Positions 7,219-15,811 of a stretch of DNA of 28,258 nucleotides are shown piece after piece. Each line of letters opens with the position of its first letter. The first letter of the stretch is position 1. The DNA is taken from the IMG/VR virus record IMGVR_UViG_3300032893_001790, positions 1 through 28,258 of that record. One strand, 5' to 3'. The notes under the pieces were generated by a model, which searched no databases, was not told the DNA's origin, and worked only from the letters and a program-made list of their open reading frames with translations. Source of the stretch: a virus. The translations under genes were made by a program, and so were the position numbers.

Positions 7219-7408
7219 ACCAAATCCACCGCGAGTGAAAACCAGGCACAGGCTTTGCCGGCTTGAAGCTCACAATGTGCCGGCGACTAAAGTCCAGCCA
7301 CAAGAAGTGCGGGTACAATCGGCTGTGATGGGAGCGCCGCGCAACGACGTACCCTCCCAGACGCATCCATGCATACACGGCGAAGACGAGGCAATTGGAG
7401 CGACGCAT
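7181..7408 (-). CDS. Conserved small phage protein, WPHFLW type
   Basis: This 75-residue basic, aromatic protein has the arrangement of a small conserved phage family: an N-terminal MRRSNCLVFAVYAWMRLGGY segment, a central RLYPHFLWLDFSRRHI and a C-terminal SRWIWFKGQ. Similar sequences are familiar from phages and prophages of Gram-negative bacteria, but without known function. It is the last gene on the minus strand before the plus-strand island and overlaps the convergent gene by 38 bp. The pattern of conserved Trp/His and the similarity to known phage proteins make coding likely. Confidence 0.6.
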   Translation of the reverse strand: MRRSNCLVFAVYAWMRLGGYVVARRSHHSRLYPHFLWLDFSRRHIVSFKPAKPVPGFHSRWIWFKGQMRWGDEGR

Positions 7409-7459
7409 TCAACGCTCATCAACTGACCCCGCGCCGACAAATTAACCATGTTTTGTGAA

Positions 7460-8350
7460 CTACTTTCTAGCGGTTTTCTCGTTCTCGGCGTACCAATCGA
7501 TCGTCTCTTTCAGGCCCTGCTCCAGCGTATACTCCGGCTTGAATCCAAGGGCGGCGAGCTTGCCGACATCATAGGAGCGGTGCGTGTGCCCGAGAGGCTT
7601 GGTCTCATCCCACGTGATCGTGTCACAACCGGTGTAGGCTGAGAGGATGTTGGTCACGTCGCGGATCGAGTGCGTCTCCCCGGTCGCCATGTTGATCGGT
7701 CCCTCGCCCTTCTCCATGATCGTGACGAGCGCTCTGACAGCATCCTTGATGTACATGAAGTCACGGCGCTGAGAGCCGTTGCCCCATACCGTCACGTCGC
7801 GCTCGTGGAACTTGCGAACCAGTGACGGGATGACGTGTCCGTGCTCCTTGTCGAAACGATCGTGAGGGCCGTACATGTTCGTGCAGATCGGCATGGCCCA
7901 GTTGAGTCCGGAGACTTCAAGGTGCGCCAGCATGCCGCGCTTGGCCATAGCGTAGCCGTATTCGGCATCCGGCTCATCGCTCATGACCTCCTCCTCGCGC
8001 CAGCACCGATCGTAGCCCGGATACATCGCCACCGTGCCGAGAGCGACGACCTTCTTGACCTTGTGCTCGACGCATGCGGCGACGACGTTCGTGTTGATCT
8101 GGCAGTTGACCCGATACGCCTTCTCTTGATTCGCGAGGTTGCCCGCGATGCCGCGCACGAAACCTGCGCAGTGGAAGACATGTGTCGGCCGGTTGCGATC
8201 AAAAAAATCGTGCGTTTTGCTCGTATCGGCCCAATCCGGTGCATGCTCCCCAAGTACATGTGTGTACCGGCTGCACTGAAGATAATCGACGAGATTATGA
8301 CCTACGAAGCCGTACCCGCCGGTCACGAGAACCCGAATGTCTTTATCCAT
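7460..8350 (-). CDS. GDP-L-fucose-synthase-like SDR (Fcl/ColC group)
   Basis: This 296-residue extended SDR has the NAD(P)-binding motif TGGYGFVG at residues 10-17 and the catalytic Tyr133-x3-Lys137. The block TNMYGPHDRF...GHVIPSLVRKFHE contains His172, equivalent to His179 of E. coli Fcl. This block is characteristic of GDP-4-keto-6-deoxymannose epimerase/reductases and of ColC. The catalytic Ser-Ser-Cys of Fcl (SSCIYP) is replaced by Thr-Val-Ala (GTVAMYP, residues 105-111). The Cys used in epimerisation is therefore missing, and the enzyme may only reduce a 4-keto sugar. It follows the portal gene directly, so it is likely expressed late with virion genes. The family is sure, the exact product is not. 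Confidence 0.85.
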   Translation of the reverse strand: MDKDIRVLVTGGYGFVGHNLVDYLQCSRYTHVLGEHAPDWADTSKTHDFFDRNRPTHVFHCAGFVRGIAGNLANQEKAYRVNCQINTNVVAACVEHKVKKVVALGTVAMYPGYDRCWREEEVMSDEPDAEYGYAMAKRGMLAHLEVSGLNWAMPICTNMYGPHDRFDKEHGHVIPSLVRKFHERDVTVWGNGSQRRDFMYIKDAVRALVTIMEKGEGPINMATGETHSIRDVTNILSAYTGCDTITWDETKPLGHTHRSYDVGKLAALGFKPEYTLEQGLKETIDWYAENEKTARK

Positions 8351-8361
8351 GATATTCCCCG

Positions 8362-10038
8362 TTATTTGTGGTGCGAGCCGCCGTGCCCCTTTGTCAGCAA
8401 CTCAGGGTGCTGTTGAATAAGGGCGGCTTCAGCTCTTTTCTTTTCGGCGAGATGAGCTTTGAGCAAATCGCGTCTAGGTAGCGGGAGCAGGTCAATAATG
8501 TCCTCGCCACCGACAACCTGAAGCTTCGCCGCCAGCGCCGCCATCTGCAGGTAATCATCCTCGTAGATCGGCGAGGACGAGTGGCTATCGACGGTCACGC
8601 GGTAATCGTCCGGCAACTGCGCAAGAAGGAACTCATTGCCTTCCTTCATCACATCACCCGTCCAATATGCCTCGGCTTCCTTCGCGGCCTTCGCCTTGAA
8701 CACCTTGTCGCCGATATCCGCCACCTGTCGCTCGATGATCAGCGCCTTGTTGCGCATCGAGGGGGAGGCTGTCTTCATCAGCATCTGCGCGTGATTGCCC
8801 GCGCGGACCCCAGGCTCGCCCTGCCCCGAGAGCACGTTGTTGAAGCCTGAGATTTCGTCCATGAACTCGGTGATCTGCTTGATGTCGGCGAATGCCTCTG
8901 CCGGCATCGGCGGGGTCAAGTCCTCCACGCCAGAGCCAGGCTCAAGGTTCATGAACCCTGCCTCACGTGCCGTGTCGTAAAGCTCATCCGTCATGGTGGA
9001 CGTGCCGGTGATCGCTAGGAACCGATCGTATTGCAGGCTCATCAGCTTCTTGATGTCCTCCATCCGATCGCGGAGGAGCAACTGAAGCTTCTGGAGATCG
9101 ACGATCTCAGAACGTCCCCATACGTAGTTCGGCAGGCGGTTGCACTGTAACAGCGTGTAGGGGAGGACTTCGGGGACGAAGAGGTTCTTCTTGAGGAACC
9201 GCGGCGCGATCAGGATGTCGGGCTCGACGATCTGGATGGTGGTGTAGTCCTCCGTATCGTCGTCACGCACCCACAGCTCGTGGAACATCAGCATCTCGGC
9301 CATGACATCGGGCGAGAGTTCTGCGCCGGTCGGGTCCGACTGAACCTGTACCAAGCCGCCGGGCTGTGACGTGAAGGGCTGATCCGTTTGTACCAGCGGC
9401 GACGTGCCGGAGAGAAGCACCTGATGAAAGTACGATTGCGACTCATCGCTTCCGGCCTGCTTCTTCGCGTAGGCCATCGCGCGCCGCATGATATCGACGC
9501 GATCCGCCCGGTGTGAGATGCGCCGCCACAAATCCGATGTCGTAATGAACGAGGTCTCGCAAACCGCTTCCTGCTTCCCAAGATCGGCGATGTTCTCCTG
9601 ATAGACGCCGAACTGCCACGGCATCACCAGATTGCCCGAGATGCCGCCATGCTCATGCATGACCTTCAAGATGCACGCGCCCTGCTCCAGGGCGACGTTG
9701 ACGCCTTGCTGAATCTGCATGTCGATGTCGCGCCGCTCGATCTCGCGGGTGAGCGCGCGCGAGGCTGTCTCGGCCTGATCAAGAATCGTCTTCGGGTAGA
9801 TATGCGTGAAATCGATGTGGAAGCGCAGATCGATCGGGCTGAAGATCATGTCGGCCATGCGGTCGATATGGAAGTCCAGCCGGTTGACGATCGCGGTGTT
9901 CCCGTCCGGTGATCCCGTGTAGCGCCAGGTCTTCAGGTTGCGGGCATTCTGCGCGCGAGTGGCGGCAGAGACGCGGCAGTCATCGATGCGTGCTTTTGCC
10001 CATACGGCGAGTTTGGCGGGCTGGTCGGGAAGGATCAT
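8362..10038 (-). CDS. Phage portal protein
   Basis: The product has 558 residues, in the usual range for portals. The N-terminus (VAATRAQNARNLKTWRYTG-like region after residue 20) is helical. The central part mixes beta strands with long helices such as LQKLQLLLRDRMEDIKKLMS near residue 325. The C-terminal third carries the long helix and acidic/basic tail (HLAEKKRAEAALIQQH) typical of portal barrels. It shares a 4-bp overlap with the upstream zinc-ribbon gene and lies downstream of the terminase, the classic order. Portals diverge strongly, so the call combines length, architecture and position. Confidence 0.8.
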   Translation of the reverse strand: MILPDQPAKLAVWAKARIDDCRVSAATRAQNARNLKTWRYTGSPDGNTAIVNRLDFHIDRMADMIFSPIDLRFHIDFTHIYPKTILDQAETASRALTREIERRDIDMQIQQGVNVALEQGACILKVMHEHGGISGNLVMPWQFGVYQENIADLGKQEAVCETSFITTSDLWRRISHRADRVDIMRRAMAYAKKQAGSDESQSYFHQVLLSGTSPLVQTDQPFTSQPGGLVQVQSDPTGAELSPDVMAEMLMFHELWVRDDDTEDYTTIQIVEPDILIAPRFLKKNLFVPEVLPYTLLQCNRLPNYVWGRSEIVDLQKLQLLLRDRMEDIKKLMSLQYDRFLAITGTSTMTDELYDTAREAGFMNLEPGSGVEDLTPPMPAEAFADIKQITEFMDEISGFNNVLSGQGEPGVRAGNHAQMLMKTASPSMRNKALIIERQVADIGDKVFKAKAAKEAEAYWTGDVMKEGNEFLLAQLPDDYRVTVDSHSSSPIYEDDYLQMAALAAKLQVVGGEDIIDLLPLPRRDLLKAHLAEKKRAEAALIQQHPELLTKGHGGSHHK

Positions 10039-10553
10039 CCAATACCGCCGCCAAAATTTCCCTTCAAGGTGCCGCCAGCCGCAGACGGTGCCGCTCCACC
10101 CCCGCCTTGGATCGCCCGCAGTGCCGTGGCCCCGGAGCCGGACTTCCTACCTTGGTTGGCCAGCCCAATCACGTCCTGCGTGCTCAGACCGCCTGGCGCG
10201 ACGCCCGAGAAGCCGGGATTCTGCTGCATGTCGCTGACGATGGTTTTGTACTCTTTGCTCGGCTGTGGCGGCATCGCCGCTACGTCGCCCTCGCGGAGAT
10301 TGTCCTTGAGGTTCGTGACTTTCAGCGAGGGATCGCCCATCATCTCCGCATTGCGTGCCGAGGATTCCTCCAGCATGCGGTAGGTTGCATCGCCTGATCG
10401 TCCGAGCGGTGTGCTAATCGTGACCTTGGAAGGCACGAAGCCGTCGTCTGGGATGCCGCAGAAAGCGCCGCAAAGAGCGCAATAGTTGGGGAAGTCATCT
10501 CCCTCGTGAGTGAACTTCCCCCCGCAATCCGGGCAGCGAAGGCGGTATATCAT
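10035..10553 (-). CDS. Zinc-ribbon protein with Gly-rich tail
   Basis: This 172-residue protein has an N-terminal four-Cys zinc ribbon, CPDC at residues 8-11 and CALC about 16 residues later. A polar linker follows, and the last 40 residues are Gly/Ala-rich (RAIQGGGGAAPSAAGG). It overlaps the HNH gene by 4 bp (ATGA) and the portal gene by 4 bp, so it is translated with the head genes. Small Cys-ribbon proteins next to portal genes recur in phages but have no agreed function. It may be a structural or assembly factor. Confidence 0.65.
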   Translation of the reverse strand: MIYRLRCPDCGGKFTHEGDDFPNYCALCGAFCGIPDDGFVPSKVTISTPLGRSGDATYRMLEESSARNAEMMGDPSLKVTNLKDNLREGDVAAMPPQPSKEYKTIVSDMQQNPGFSGVAPGGLSTQDVIGLANQGRKSGSGATALRAIQGGGGAAPSAAGGTLKGNFGGGIG

Positions 10554-11023
10554 TTAGACGACCGTCTTTTGTTATATTCTTTGAAATAAGCGAGTCTCTC
10601 CGGTGTTCTCTTGCACGCTATACAATATCTTTGACCTCTCCACCAATATGTATTTAGTTCATCAAACGGGTGGCCATGTTTGCAATGAGTTTTCCGCGCA
10701 TTCTGCGCTGGTGCGCCAACGCCGCGAAGATTGTTCACCCTTTGAGTTACTGGCTCTAAATGGTGTGGGTTAACGCAACAACGCACCCGGCACTTGTGAT
10801 CAAGGTGCAATCCCTCGGGGATAGGGCCAACATTAAGCTCGTAAGAATACCTGTGTGCACCATACAGCAGTCTGCGACCAAAAGTGCTGATGCCGGAGAC
10901 GAAAAAAATGCCGTACCCCTTGCTAAGTGCGCCCGTCCAGAGCCAGCAACCGGAATTGGGCTCCGGAGAAACCTGAGCCCAAAAACGATCCTCGGGACGT
11001 GTCGTCGAACGCCGACCCATCAC
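10550..11023 (-). CDS. HNH endonuclease with C-terminal zinc knuckle
   Basis: The protein has 157 residues. The HNH_3-type core runs from the Trp-rich WAQVSPEPNSGCWLWTG through the core GLHLDHKCRVRCCVNPHHLE (His, Asn, His present) to N-x-x-R-G. A second zinc-binding segment follows with CKHGHPF and CIAC. A GTG start at 11023 overlaps the upstream TGA; ATG 11020 is an alternative. The 3' part is clearly more AT-rich than its neighbours (hand counts of 25 and 23 G+C per 60 nt at 10561-10680), a sign of later acquisition. It most likely is a homing nuclease; a packaging role near the terminase is possible but less likely. Confidence 0.85.
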   Translation of the reverse strand: MMGRRSTTRPEDRFWAQVSPEPNSGCWLWTGALSKGYGIFFVSGISTFGRRLLYGAHRYSYELNVGPIPEGLHLDHKCRVRCCVNPHHLEPVTQRVNNLRGVGAPAQNARKTHCKHGHPFDELNTYWWRGQRYCIACKRTPERLAYFKEYNKRRSSK

Positions 11024-11334
11024 GCAGGCGTGCCCGGTACGATTTCGACCGAGGTCAGCACTTGCGGCGCGGCAGCGATTGCAACGTCAAGCGTCGCGGT
11101 GAACGTCTTGCCGCCGGCAATTACCGTCAGCGAGAGCGTGTCCGTGCCCACCGTTGCCGCAAGCAGTGTCGCCGTCAGACCATCGGCCGCAACAGTGAGG
11201 GTGTTCGACGTGTCGCTCTGGGTCCAGGTCGGCGGCGAATCGGGCGTCACGAAGCTCTGCATCGGCTGGCCGTTCTGATCCAGCTCGGCAATCGACAGAG
11301 GCAGGGTCTGCCCGACATTCATCGAGGTCGACAT
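11020..11334 (-). CDS. Ig-like (Big2-type) domain protein
   Basis: The preferred start is ATG 11334, with GAAGGAG about 10 nt upstream, giving 104 residues. Almost the whole protein is one bacterial Ig-like fold: VGQTLPLSIAELDQNGQPM, a PPTWTQSDTSNTLTVAADG segment and LTATLLAATVGTDTLSLTV are the alternating strands of Big2 domains. There is no signal peptide. Single Ig-like domains in phages decorate capsids or tails and bind host surfaces or carbohydrates weakly. It lies between the terminase and the HNH gene. A capsid decoration role is plausible in view of the sugar genes, but this is inference. Confidence 0.75.
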   Translation of the reverse strand: MSTSMNVGQTLPLSIAELDQNGQPMQSFVTPDSPPTWTQSDTSNTLTVAADGLTATLLAATVGTDTLSLTVIAGGKTFTATLDVAIAAAPQVLTSVEIVPGTPA

Positions 11335-11435
11335 GATAATACGCTCCTTCTCGTTAAGGATGACAGAAACGCCGCGCACGGTAAAGATCACGTGGAAGCG
11401 ACGGCGACGATGACGCCGGATGAAGGGCCAGCATA

Positions 11436-13346
11436 TTACCATCGATACCTCGTCCCGCGCCGCACCGCGCGTGCCATCCTTGTACGCTCTCTCTGTTGCG
11501 CATTAAAGAACGACGAGACCAGCGACTGCGAAAACAGCTGCTGCATGTCCGCTTGCGATGCCGACTGCGTGCGCATGACCATCTCGCGGGTCATGCCGCG
11601 CGCCCGAAGCGACGCCCGCTCGCTGTCCTCGTAGCACTTGATCGCCAGCGCCATCGCCATGACCCGGTCATCCTGAGACGAGCCCGATCCGTGGATTGAG
11701 TCGCCTTCGCGCTCCATGGTCTGCATCTCGTCGATCAACGCGGCAGAGCGGAGCGATAGCTGCTTCAAGGTCAGCAGATCGCGGAAGCGTTCCATGATCT
11801 GCACCTTGTTCTTGATCGAGGTGATCCAGTGCACGCCCGAAGGGGCTTGGTGGATCGAGTCCTGCCGTGTGTACATGTACTGCCGCACGTGGTCGAAGAC
11901 GTGCGTCATATCGCCGAAGCCGTCGCCCGCCGGCAGAAGCCCCGCCTTCGCCATCGTCATCAACTCGCGGAAGGCATTCAACACTGCCGCGCCGGGACCG
12001 TTGATCTCCATCAGGAGACGGCATCGCCCGTCGCTTCCTCCGTAGACGCCGCAGAGATGCGCTATCACCCAGGCAAACTGAAACGTCGTCATGCGGACGG
12101 TGCAGAATTCCGCAACCTGCTCGATATAGTCGGCGTAGCAGCGGAGAACCTCCAAGCAGTACTGGTTTGAGTCCTCTGACGAGCCATAGGCCGGGTCGGC
12201 GCCGATGACATACACGCCATCGGGCTCCGGCTCCTTCCACACCTTCAGCTGCATCTGGCGCGGGACTTTGACCTGCTCGACCTGCGTTGACTCGAAGTGC
12301 TCCGACATGAAGTAGCGATAGCCCTTGTACGGATAGTTCCGCACCTCGCTCATCAGATCGGTCAGTCTCTCCGCCGAGAAGAACGGAGAGCCTGTCATGA
12401 TCCAGCTCTCTTCCTCGTACCAGGGCAGCTCCTGGCGCGTGATCTCGTCGCCCTCTTCCTCGCTCTCGCTGTCGTGGTCTACGTCGGGATCGAACTCATG
12501 GCGATACCACGCCAGTTGCTCCATCGTAACCTTGTGCCCGTAGCGCTCTTCAACGAGGTCGATCTTCTTTTGCTCCTCCTCGGTCGGCGGATAGGAACCG
12601 TAGCGCTCGAATAGCGCGGTGCCCTTCGCGTGCGAGTAGGACTCCTTCGCCCACCAGCCGATGAAGATCGCCTTCTTGGTGAGATCGTCGGCCTTCGCGC
12701 GGTTCCAGATCGGGTAGAAGGGATTGTTGAACCCGCGGGCCGTCGATTCCCAGATATACAGCCGGTTCGGATGCTGATCGGACAACGAGCGCTCGAATGC
12801 CTTCACGCCCTCCAGATCGCCCCAGGATGACACCTCGGTACACCCGGCCATGTTGGCGCCGCGACCGCGACCGAGGCCACCGGAGCCCTTGGACTTCTTC
12901 ACGCCCGCGACGTAGAACGAGACGCGCGAGCCGTTCTCGAATTCGAGATAATCGCGGTTGTCGCCGCCCTTCTTGGTGTTGATCGAGTGCGAGGCAGGAA
13001 GACGCTCAAGAAAGCCCTTGATCTCGGCGCGGGCCTCGTTGCGGTGACTGTCCGTGTCGTAGATCAGCGCGACGCGGAGTCCTTCGTGCATGAAGGCCCA
13101 GAAGACAATTAACATACGCACTACTGTAGAAATCCCGAGCTGGCGAGCTTTCAAGCAGACAAAGTAGTGGATGTCTTGCTCTAGGCCCTCGAACACCGCG
13201 TCGAGGAAGCGGTGCTGCGCCTCGTAGAACTTGACGGCATTGAAGCCCTCTTGGTCCTTCGAGACGATCTTGACGTGCTTCGCAAAGTCGAAGAATGCCG
13301 CCCGGAAAACCCGAACCTTGGCCTTATCCCACCCTTTTCCGGCCAT
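11436..13346 (-). CDS. Terminase large subunit
   Basis: This 636-residue packaging motor has an N-terminal ATPase with a Walker-A-like loop (CLKARQLGIST, residues 64-74) and a Glu in the TEVSSWGD segment as Walker B/catalytic carboxylate. The C-terminal RNase H-fold nuclease starts with the Asp motif YVIGADPAYG and closes with SQDDRVMAMALAI, the conserved Asp-Asp near the end. The basic C-terminus (RTRMARAVRRGTRYRW) fits contact with portal and DNA. Length and motif order match large terminases. No obvious small terminase lies immediately upstream; the 82-residue neighbour has a helical, charged N-terminus but no HTH. Confidence 0.93.
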   Translation of the reverse strand: MAGKGWDKAKVRVFRAAFFDFAKHVKIVSKDQEGFNAVKFYEAQHRFLDAVFEGLEQDIHYFVCLKARQLGISTVVRMLIVFWAFMHEGLRVALIYDTDSHRNEARAEIKGFLERLPASHSINTKKGGDNRDYLEFENGSRVSFYVAGVKKSKGSGGLGRGRGANMAGCTEVSSWGDLEGVKAFERSLSDQHPNRLYIWESTARGFNNPFYPIWNRAKADDLTKKAIFIGWWAKESYSHAKGTALFERYGSYPPTEEEQKKIDLVEERYGHKVTMEQLAWYRHEFDPDVDHDSESEEEGDEITRQELPWYEEESWIMTGSPFFSAERLTDLMSEVRNYPYKGYRYFMSEHFESTQVEQVKVPRQMQLKVWKEPEPDGVYVIGADPAYGSSEDSNQYCLEVLRCYADYIEQVAEFCTVRMTTFQFAWVIAHLCGVYGGSDGRCRLLMEINGPGAAVLNAFRELMTMAKAGLLPAGDGFGDMTHVFDHVRQYMYTRQDSIHQAPSGVHWITSIKNKVQIMERFRDLLTLKQLSLRSAALIDEMQTMEREGDSIHGSGSSQDDRVMAMALAIKCYEDSERASLRARGMTREMVMRTQSASQADMQQLFSQSLVSSFFNAQQRERTRMARAVRRGTRYRW

Positions 13347-13595
13347 TCATCGCCGCCCCATCCCCGGCACGCGAACGCCGCCGGCCTGGTCCTCGGCGAT
13401 CAAGTCCTGAATGCGCTGCGCTAGCGTCTTGTAGAAGGTCTGCGAGTCATCTGCCGCATCCATAGTGACGAAGGACACCGATGTCCCTGCGGGCGGGATG
13501 ATCAGCACGAAGGCCGACAGGTTCTCGTCCTTGAACTTCTCAAGGCGCGTAATCTGCTTCTGTAGCTCCTCGATGACCTTCTCGGCTTTGATCAC
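13347..13595 (-). CDS. Hypothetical 82-residue protein before the terminase
   Basis: The GTG start at 13595 overlaps the preceding TGA by 4 bp, and the stop abuts the terminase start. Residues 1-25 form an amphipathic helix (KVIEELQKQITRLEKFKDEN). A beta-like centre follows (AFVLIIPPAGTSVSFVTMD), then a second helix and a basic tail ending VRVPGMGRR. It occupies the place of a small terminase subunit, but no helix-turn-helix is visible. It may be a terminase accessory protein. Confidence 0.55.
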   Translation of the reverse strand: MIKAEKVIEELQKQITRLEKFKDENLSAFVLIIPPAGTSVSFVTMDAADDSQTFYKTLAQRIQDLIAEDQAGGVRVPGMGRR

Positions 13596-13888
13596 TTAAG
13601 AGCCTCGTCGATCGCTGCTTGGTAAGCCTCTTTCGCCATCGTCAAAGACCAGTCACGCGCTTCCGGCATGTGTTCAAAGAATTCTGCCTCAGCAGCCTGC
13701 ACCATCTCCTCGGTCGGCTCACGAGCAGCCCGCAACGCCTTCCGCGCCTCCCCGCGAGCCCAGTCGCGTAGAACCGCAACCTCATCTGCTGGGACAACGC
13801 GAAGTTCACAATGAACAAGTTGCGTCACGCGCTCTCGAAAATATTCAGGCCAAAGCGCCGTTGCGACGCGGTCAACCATCTCGCTCAC
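13592..13888 (-). CDS. Small conserved helical phage protein
   Basis: GTG 13888 overlaps the upstream stop (GTGA) and gives 98 residues. The frame continues upstream, but that part overlaps the preceding gene and looks non-coding. The sequence is helical with an SEMVDRVATALWPEYF start and a conserved-looking end, AREPTEEMVQAAEAEFFE...SLTMAKEAYQAAIDEALK. This resembles the common phage proteins that end in a Trp/Ala-rich AAIDA motif. Their function is unknown. Confidence 0.6.
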   Translation of the reverse strand: MSEMVDRVATALWPEYFRERVTQLVHCELRVVPADEVAVLRDWARGEARKALRAAREPTEEMVQAAEAEFFEHMPEARDWSLTMAKEAYQAAIDEALK

Positions 13889-14184
13889 TGCACGAACGTC
13901 CGACGAATGGTGTTTTCCATGCGATCGGCGGTCGCTTCCGCATCCTCCTTGTTCTCGAAAGGTGTCATGAGGATTTGCACGGCCCATGAGGGATAGGCCG
14001 GGTGCCCCTCCGGGAACTGCCCCACACTGACCGCGATGTCCGGCTGCACGATGCGCGCGCCCTGCTCCAGGTAGCGCTTGAAGCCGTCGCGGAAGCCCTT
14101 GACCGTGCCCTTAACGTCCTTGCGGACATCGCCCGTCTCGTTGTCGATCGTCGTCTCGCGCTTATCGATGACGGCTTTGACCAT
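13885..14184 (-). CDS. Hypothetical 99-residue protein
   Basis: The start ATG 14184 overlaps the stop of the radical SAM gene (TAATG), and its stop overlaps the next gene (GTGA). The product is mixed alpha/beta and hydrophilic: a Lys/Asp-rich start (VIDKRETTIDNETGDVRKD), a central SVGQFPEGHPAYPSWAVQIL segment and a helical end (EDAEATADRMENTIRRTF). No family is recognised. The two tight junctions show it is read with the sugar and head genes. Confidence 0.6.
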   Translation of the reverse strand: MVKAVIDKRETTIDNETGDVRKDVKGTVKGFRDGFKRYLEQGARIVQPDIAVSVGQFPEGHPAYPSWAVQILMTPFENKEDAEATADRMENTIRRTFVQ

Positions 14185-15656
14185 TACGAAATCTCCCCCG
14201 TCAACAGTTTCCGGGTTAATTTATATCTCAACATACCATTGATGTGATCGACTGTCGCCTCACCGAATTTCGCACGGATCATATCGATGTACTCCAGGCG
14301 GCTGTAGTAGCGCCGGAAAAATTCATCGCGGAAGGCAAGCACCTGCTTGCCGGTGACAAACTGCGTATCTAGCGGCCGGCAATCGGCGTTATGTTGGGAA
14401 AACCCGCTCCATGTCTTCGGCAGCGTCCAGCCCTTTTCAAGAGCCTCGTCGTAGAGCTTACTGCCAGGGTAAGCATGAGCACTGTAGACGTTCATGAACT
14501 CGCAGTTGAGTTCGGCCGCGAGTTGGTAGGTCTCTTCCATCGTCTCCATGGAGTCATCCGGCAAGCCTACGATGAAATTCCCGATGACGTTGATGCCCGC
14601 TGCCTGAATGGCGCGGACCACGCCGACGATATCCTCGTTGCGCAGCGCTTTATCCGAGCCATCACGGACATGTTTGCTCCCCGATTCGATGCCGAGCGCG
14701 AGCCATCGGATGCCGGCCTTACGGAACATCTCCAGTGTATGCGGCTTCACCGTATCGACGCGCGCGTAGGCCCAGATGTTGAGATCGTCGGGCAGATGGC
14801 CCGCTGCCTTGGCCTCGACCAACCCCTCGCAGATCGCCGTATAATGCCGCTCGTTCAGCACGAACATCTCATCCGCAATCTTGATCGTCCTGACACCGTA
14901 ATGCTCGTATAAATGAACGATCTGCGACACTACCTTTTCAGGCGATCTCATCCGGTATTTATTGACATGCTGGAATGTATTAATCATACAAAACGAACAT
15001 TTATGCGGGCAGCCAAGCGTCGTATAGATAGACGCGTAAGGCTGTCTCTTGGAGAGATCACCAAAACACTGCCATTGATGGGCTCTATACTTGTCCATCG
15101 GCAGCAAATCCCAAACATCGCCGCCGAGTTCGTCGATCGGGATCAACGGGGCGAGAGGGTTCCGGATGATCTTGTCATCCTGCCGCCAGACCAATCCCGG
15201 AATGTCCTTCGGGTCTTCATCATCGATCAGGGCTTTCAGAGAGATCGGCCCCTCTCCGTCGATGACGTAAGTGACCTGCTCCTCGCGCAGCGTCCTCTCC
15301 GGGAGCGCCGAGGGATGGTTGCCGAGCATGACGACGGTGGAGCGCGAGCAGCACGTGCGCAGCGCCTTGGCGATAGCGGAGGCGCCGACCATCTGCTGTG
15401 TGCTCGCTGACGGCTGGTGCCCCGAAACAACGATGCCGATGACCTTCGGTGTCCAGTGTGCCGTGCGCAATGCAGCGTGCAGCGGCGTCAGGTTCTCGGC
15501 TTCGGCATCGATGATGCGAACGAGATAGCCCCGATCGCGCAGCCACCCCGCAATCATGCGCGTCCATGTTGGGGGCTCTTTGGCGGTCAGATTATCGCCG
15601 AGAGGTCCGAAAATTCCGTGTTGAGCACCGGGATGAATCAGGATGATGTCGAGCAT
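14184..15656 (-). CDS. B12-binding-domain radical SAM enzyme
   Basis: ATG 15656 follows GGGAG by 7 nt and gives 490 residues; an upstream ATG at 15674 is less good. Residues 1-150 look like a cobalamin-binding Rossmann domain (LIHPGAQHGIFGPLGDN, VIGIVVSGHQPSAS). Cys216, Cys220 and Cys223 in LGCPHKCSFC form the CxxxCxxC motif that holds the 4Fe-4S cluster. The barrel continues through IKIADEMFVLNERHY, WAYARVDTV and ALGIESGS, as in BchE-type/class B enzymes. Such enzymes methylate or rearrange unreactive carbons, and several act on sugars and antibiotics. Within the sugar block, C-methylation is a reasonable guess. It is host-metabolism dependent (needs SAM and perhaps cobalamin). Confidence 0.85.
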   Translation of the reverse strand: MLDIILIHPGAQHGIFGPLGDNLTAKEPPTWTRMIAGWLRDRGYLVRIIDAEAENLTPLHAALRTAHWTPKVIGIVVSGHQPSASTQQMVGASAIAKALRTCCSRSTVVMLGNHPSALPERTLREEQVTYVIDGEGPISLKALIDDEDPKDIPGLVWRQDDKIIRNPLAPLIPIDELGGDVWDLLPMDKYRAHQWQCFGDLSKRQPYASIYTTLGCPHKCSFCMINTFQHVNKYRMRSPEKVVSQIVHLYEHYGVRTIKIADEMFVLNERHYTAICEGLVEAKAAGHLPDDLNIWAYARVDTVKPHTLEMFRKAGIRWLALGIESGSKHVRDGSDKALRNEDIVGVVRAIQAAGINVIGNFIVGLPDDSMETMEETYQLAAELNCEFMNVYSAHAYPGSKLYDEALEKGWTLPKTWSGFSQHNADCRPLDTQFVTGKQVLAFRDEFFRRYYSRLEYIDMIRAKFGEATVDHINGMLRYKLTRKLLTGEIS

Positions 15657-15811
15657 GCAGGCTCCCGTTTCCACACCAGCCCCTGGCGCACGGTGCGAAT
15701 GAGCGACGGCGTGACGCCGTAGCGATCGGCGATCTTATATGAGCTTTCCTGAGATGCTCGGATTTCCAGAACTGCTTTCCATGTCAATTTGGTGTTTGAT
15801 GGCCTAGGCAT
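15638..15811 (-). CDS. Stand-alone HTH module, homologous to HNH tail
   Basis: ATG 15811 overlaps the stop of the HNH gene by 8 bp and gives 57 residues. The core TKLTWKAVLEIRASQESSYK...IADRYGVTPSLIRTVRQG matches the C-terminal part of the HNH protein just upstream (VKLTWNIVDQIRSSQETSSS...LGMHHSTICYIRKG). It is the DNA-recognition HTH that normally follows HNH domains, here on its own. It may be a leftover of a second HNH gene or a small DNA-binding protein. It overlaps the radical SAM gene start by 19 bp. Confidence 0.65.
   Translation of the reverse strand: MPRPSNTKLTWKAVLEIRASQESSYKIADRYGVTPSLIRTVRQGLVWKREPACSTSS

Noticed and set aside
10550-11023. Packaging HNH nuclease working with the terminase
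   Set aside because: The gene is AT-rich and of HNH_3 homing type with a zinc knuckle, and two like enzymes lie elsewhere in the window.
13347-13595. Small terminase subunit
   Set aside because: It has the right position but no helix-turn-helix and an unsuitable central beta segment.
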